From Planctomycetaceae bacterium (GTDB lineage Bacteria > Planctomycetota > Planctomycetia > Planctomycetales > Planctomycetaceae), in assembly GCA_027000105.1 (NCBI GenBank), contig JALTOP010000542.1, forward strand, positions 1-8,939: 8,939 nt of DNA, read 5' to 3'. Made by a program: the position numbers and the translations under genes. The notes below the pieces were generated by a model. It saw only the letters and a list, made by a program, of their open reading frames with translations. It was not told the origin of the DNA and ran no database searches. Of this stretch, positions 7,718-8,939 are shown in pieces. How positions within the stretch are numbered: position 1 is the stretch's first letter; every line of letters starts with the position of its first letter.

Positions 7718-8154
7718 TTCGCCTCCTCCTGTAACCGATCGAATATGCCCACTTTCCTTCGCTCGAAACTGTATGTTCGCGATAGATTGACCGAAGGCGC
7801 AAAGAGCCACGCTCATATATATCGGTCAATTGGGAACCCCGCTGAGTCGGAAAACGGCTCGACAGGATCGTTGAATTCCTTTTAAGCAGTTTCTTTATCA
7901 AACATTGCGCACTTTGCCTATTACCCCAAACATGCGTTGCACGCCGATGTTTGATCACCACTTTTGTAGTCAGCTTTTATCTTTCGTACTTTGCGCAAGC
8001 TGCCAGAAGCCCGCACGATTGGGGCTGTCAGAATGGGCGAGCCGTGATCGATTTCAATCGAGGCAATGAGGTTATTGAAGCATGAGGATTGAAGCCAAAC
8101 GATGCGGACGGCTATTCGACAATCGGGCAATGCGATGCGACCACGATCTGTTTG
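7718..8154. other. Gene-free region upstream of the lipoprotein/export operon, about 440 bp
   Basis: This region lies between the aldo/keto reductase stop and the lipoprotein start, both on the minus strand. It should carry the operon promoter and the reductase terminator. A 69-codon minus-strand frame at 7921-8130 has no ribosome binding site or protein character and is not called. A small hairpin is visible: GAGTCG 7844-7849, loop GAAAA, CGGCTC 7855-7860, with one G-U pair. It has no U-run. An AT-rich ATATATAT at 7815-7822, with a minus-strand TTGACC at 7829-7824, is suggestive of promoter DNA, but their spacing does not form a standard -35/-10 pair. Confidence 0.55.
7722..7730 (-). promoter_or_regulatory. 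Strong ribosome binding site AGGAGGAGG for the small lipoprotein gene
   Basis: Read on the minus strand, AGGAGGAGG ends 4 nt before the GTG at 7717. Depending on register, the AGGAGG core is 4 or 7 nt away. It settles the choice of GTG over the earlier in-frame ATG at 7816 and is the strongest such site in the window. Confidence 0.85.
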
Positions 8155-8939
8155 CTATCCGAGTGGATAGGGGTATCGATTCGTGATTTCGTCGATCCGG
8201 CTCAGCGTTTCATCCGAGAGCGTTAAATCGCCGGCAAGCAGTATTTCGTCCAGTTGAGCAACCGTATTGGCACCGATGATGGTCGATGCGACGAAGTCGT
8301 GTTGTTTACTCCAGGCCGTTGCCAGCGCAACCAGCGGAATTCCCATCTCCTGGGCGATTTCCCGTAGCGCGGCCGTTGTCGCCAGGCTTTTTTCATTGAC
8401 AAACCGTTCGGTCATCACTTTTTGCCGCTCACCACCGTTCTTCATATAGTTGCTGAAACGGGCTCCCTCTGGAAACTTTCCATCCAGATATTTTCCACTC
8501 AGCACTCCCCCGCCGATGGGCGAGTAGGGCAGACAACTGATCTTTTCGCGTCTGCAAACTTCTGCCAGCGAATCCTCGAATCGTCGGTTGATCAGGCTGA
8601 AATTATTCTGGATCGACTCGTAGCGCACAGTTCGTGAGTTTTCCGATGCAGCCAGAGATTTCATCAGCCCCCAAGGCGTTTCATTGCTGCAACCGACGTA
8701 CCGGATCTTTCCCTCCACGACAAGTTCATCCAGCACTTCCAGCGTATGCTCGTAAGGGAAATCATGATCGGGCCAGTGTGTCTGATACAGGTCGATATAA
8801 TCGGTCTGCAGGCGTTTGAGACTCCCCTCCACCGCCCGACGGATGTGGTGTCGATCGATTCCGGTGTGTCCTTCTCGCACCGGTGGAACGAACCAGCCAT
8901 GTCCGGGGCCACAAAACTTGGTCGCGATCACCACTGCAT
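8155..8939 (-). CDS. Aldo/keto reductase, Tas-like (5' end cut by window edge)
   Basis: About 260 residues are visible, with the frame open through the right edge; roughly the first 80 residues of a usual AKR of about 340 are missing. This is a (beta/alpha)8-barrel NAD(P)H-dependent oxidoreductase acting on aldehydes, ketones or sugars in the cytoplasm. The visible sequence starts at the strand with the catalytic-type Lys (VVIATKF). The RLQTDYIDLYQTHWPDHD segment follows, with the catalytic-position His in THWP. Further features are GKIRYVGCSNETPWGLM, the IQNNFSLINR strand, CLPYSPIGGGVLSGKY, and the cofactor-binding STIIGANTVAQL. The SNET-x-x-G-x-M motif and the closing RYPYPLG resemble E. 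coli Tas. The catalytic Asp and Tyr lie off the window and cannot be checked. It is tandem with the export operon but separated by about 440 bp, so cotranscription is not evident. Family assignment is firm; the substrate is unknown. Confidence 0.93.
   Translation of the reverse strand, partial: AVVIATKFCGPGHGWFVPPVREGHTGIDRHHIRRAVEGSLKRLQTDYIDLYQTHWPDHDFPYEHTLEVLDELVVEGKIRYVGCSNETPWGLMKSLAASENSRTVRYESIQNNFSLINRRFEDSLAEVCRREKISCLPYSPIGGGVLSGKYLDGKFPEGARFSNYMKNGGERQKVMTERFVNEKSLATTAALREIAQEMGIPLVALATAWSKQHDFVASTIIGANTVAQLDEILLAGDLTLSDETLSRIDEITNRYPYPLG

Noticed and set aside
7718..7816. Longer form of the small lipoprotein from ATG 7816
   Set aside because: The strong AGGAGGAGG and the lipoprotein signal both point to the GTG at 7717.
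7921..8130. 69-codon minus-strand ORF between the reductase and the lipoprotein gene
   Set aside because: There is no ribosome binding site, and its composition and lack of any motif look like chance.

Overview
The window looks like a chromosomal segment of a planctomycete (Planctomycetota). The main clue is the left-hand gene, which joins a ThuA-like domain to a discoidin-like domain and the start of a PVC-type beta-propeller, an architecture typical of that phylum. Two further genes, a split-domain polysaccharide export lipoprotein and its small lipoprotein neighbour, also fit. The phylum call is inference from gene content; no rRNA or other marker gene is present.

Layout from left to right: (1) positions 1-1782, minus strand, the N-terminal 594 residues of a large secreted ThuA/discoidin/propeller protein whose 3' end is off the window. 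(2) 1783-2432, a divergent intergenic region with short direct repeats. (3) 2433-3095, plus strand, a small single-pass membrane protein with a cysteine-rich segment and a charged low-complexity tail. (4) 3096-3289, a short convergent gap with small hairpins. (5) 3290-4348, minus strand, a protein with a two-cluster 4Fe-4S ferredoxin domain behind an unrecognised N-terminal region. (6) 4349-4960, a gene-free stretch holding two separate tandem arrays that share a 13-bp period. (7) 4961-7027 and 7103-7717, minus strand, a probable two-gene operon: the upstream gene is a 204-residue lipoprotein, and the downstream gene is a Wza-type polysaccharide export lipoprotein whose first SLBB-like domain is split by a long Pro/Asn/Gln-rich insert. 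(8) 7718-8154, a gene-free region. (9) 8155-8939, minus strand, the C-terminal part of a Tas-like aldo/keto reductase, cut by the right edge.

The only clear functional partnership is the export operon: both products carry lipoprotein signals, and they probably act at the envelope in exopolysaccharide or capsule export. The ThuA-type protein and the reductase suggest sugar or polysaccharide metabolism but are not visibly linked to the operon. No complete new system with several interlocking parts is evident. The least explained items are the paired 13-bp repeat arrays, the disordered insert in the export protein, the cysteine-rich membrane protein and the unassigned N-terminal half of the ferredoxin-like protein.
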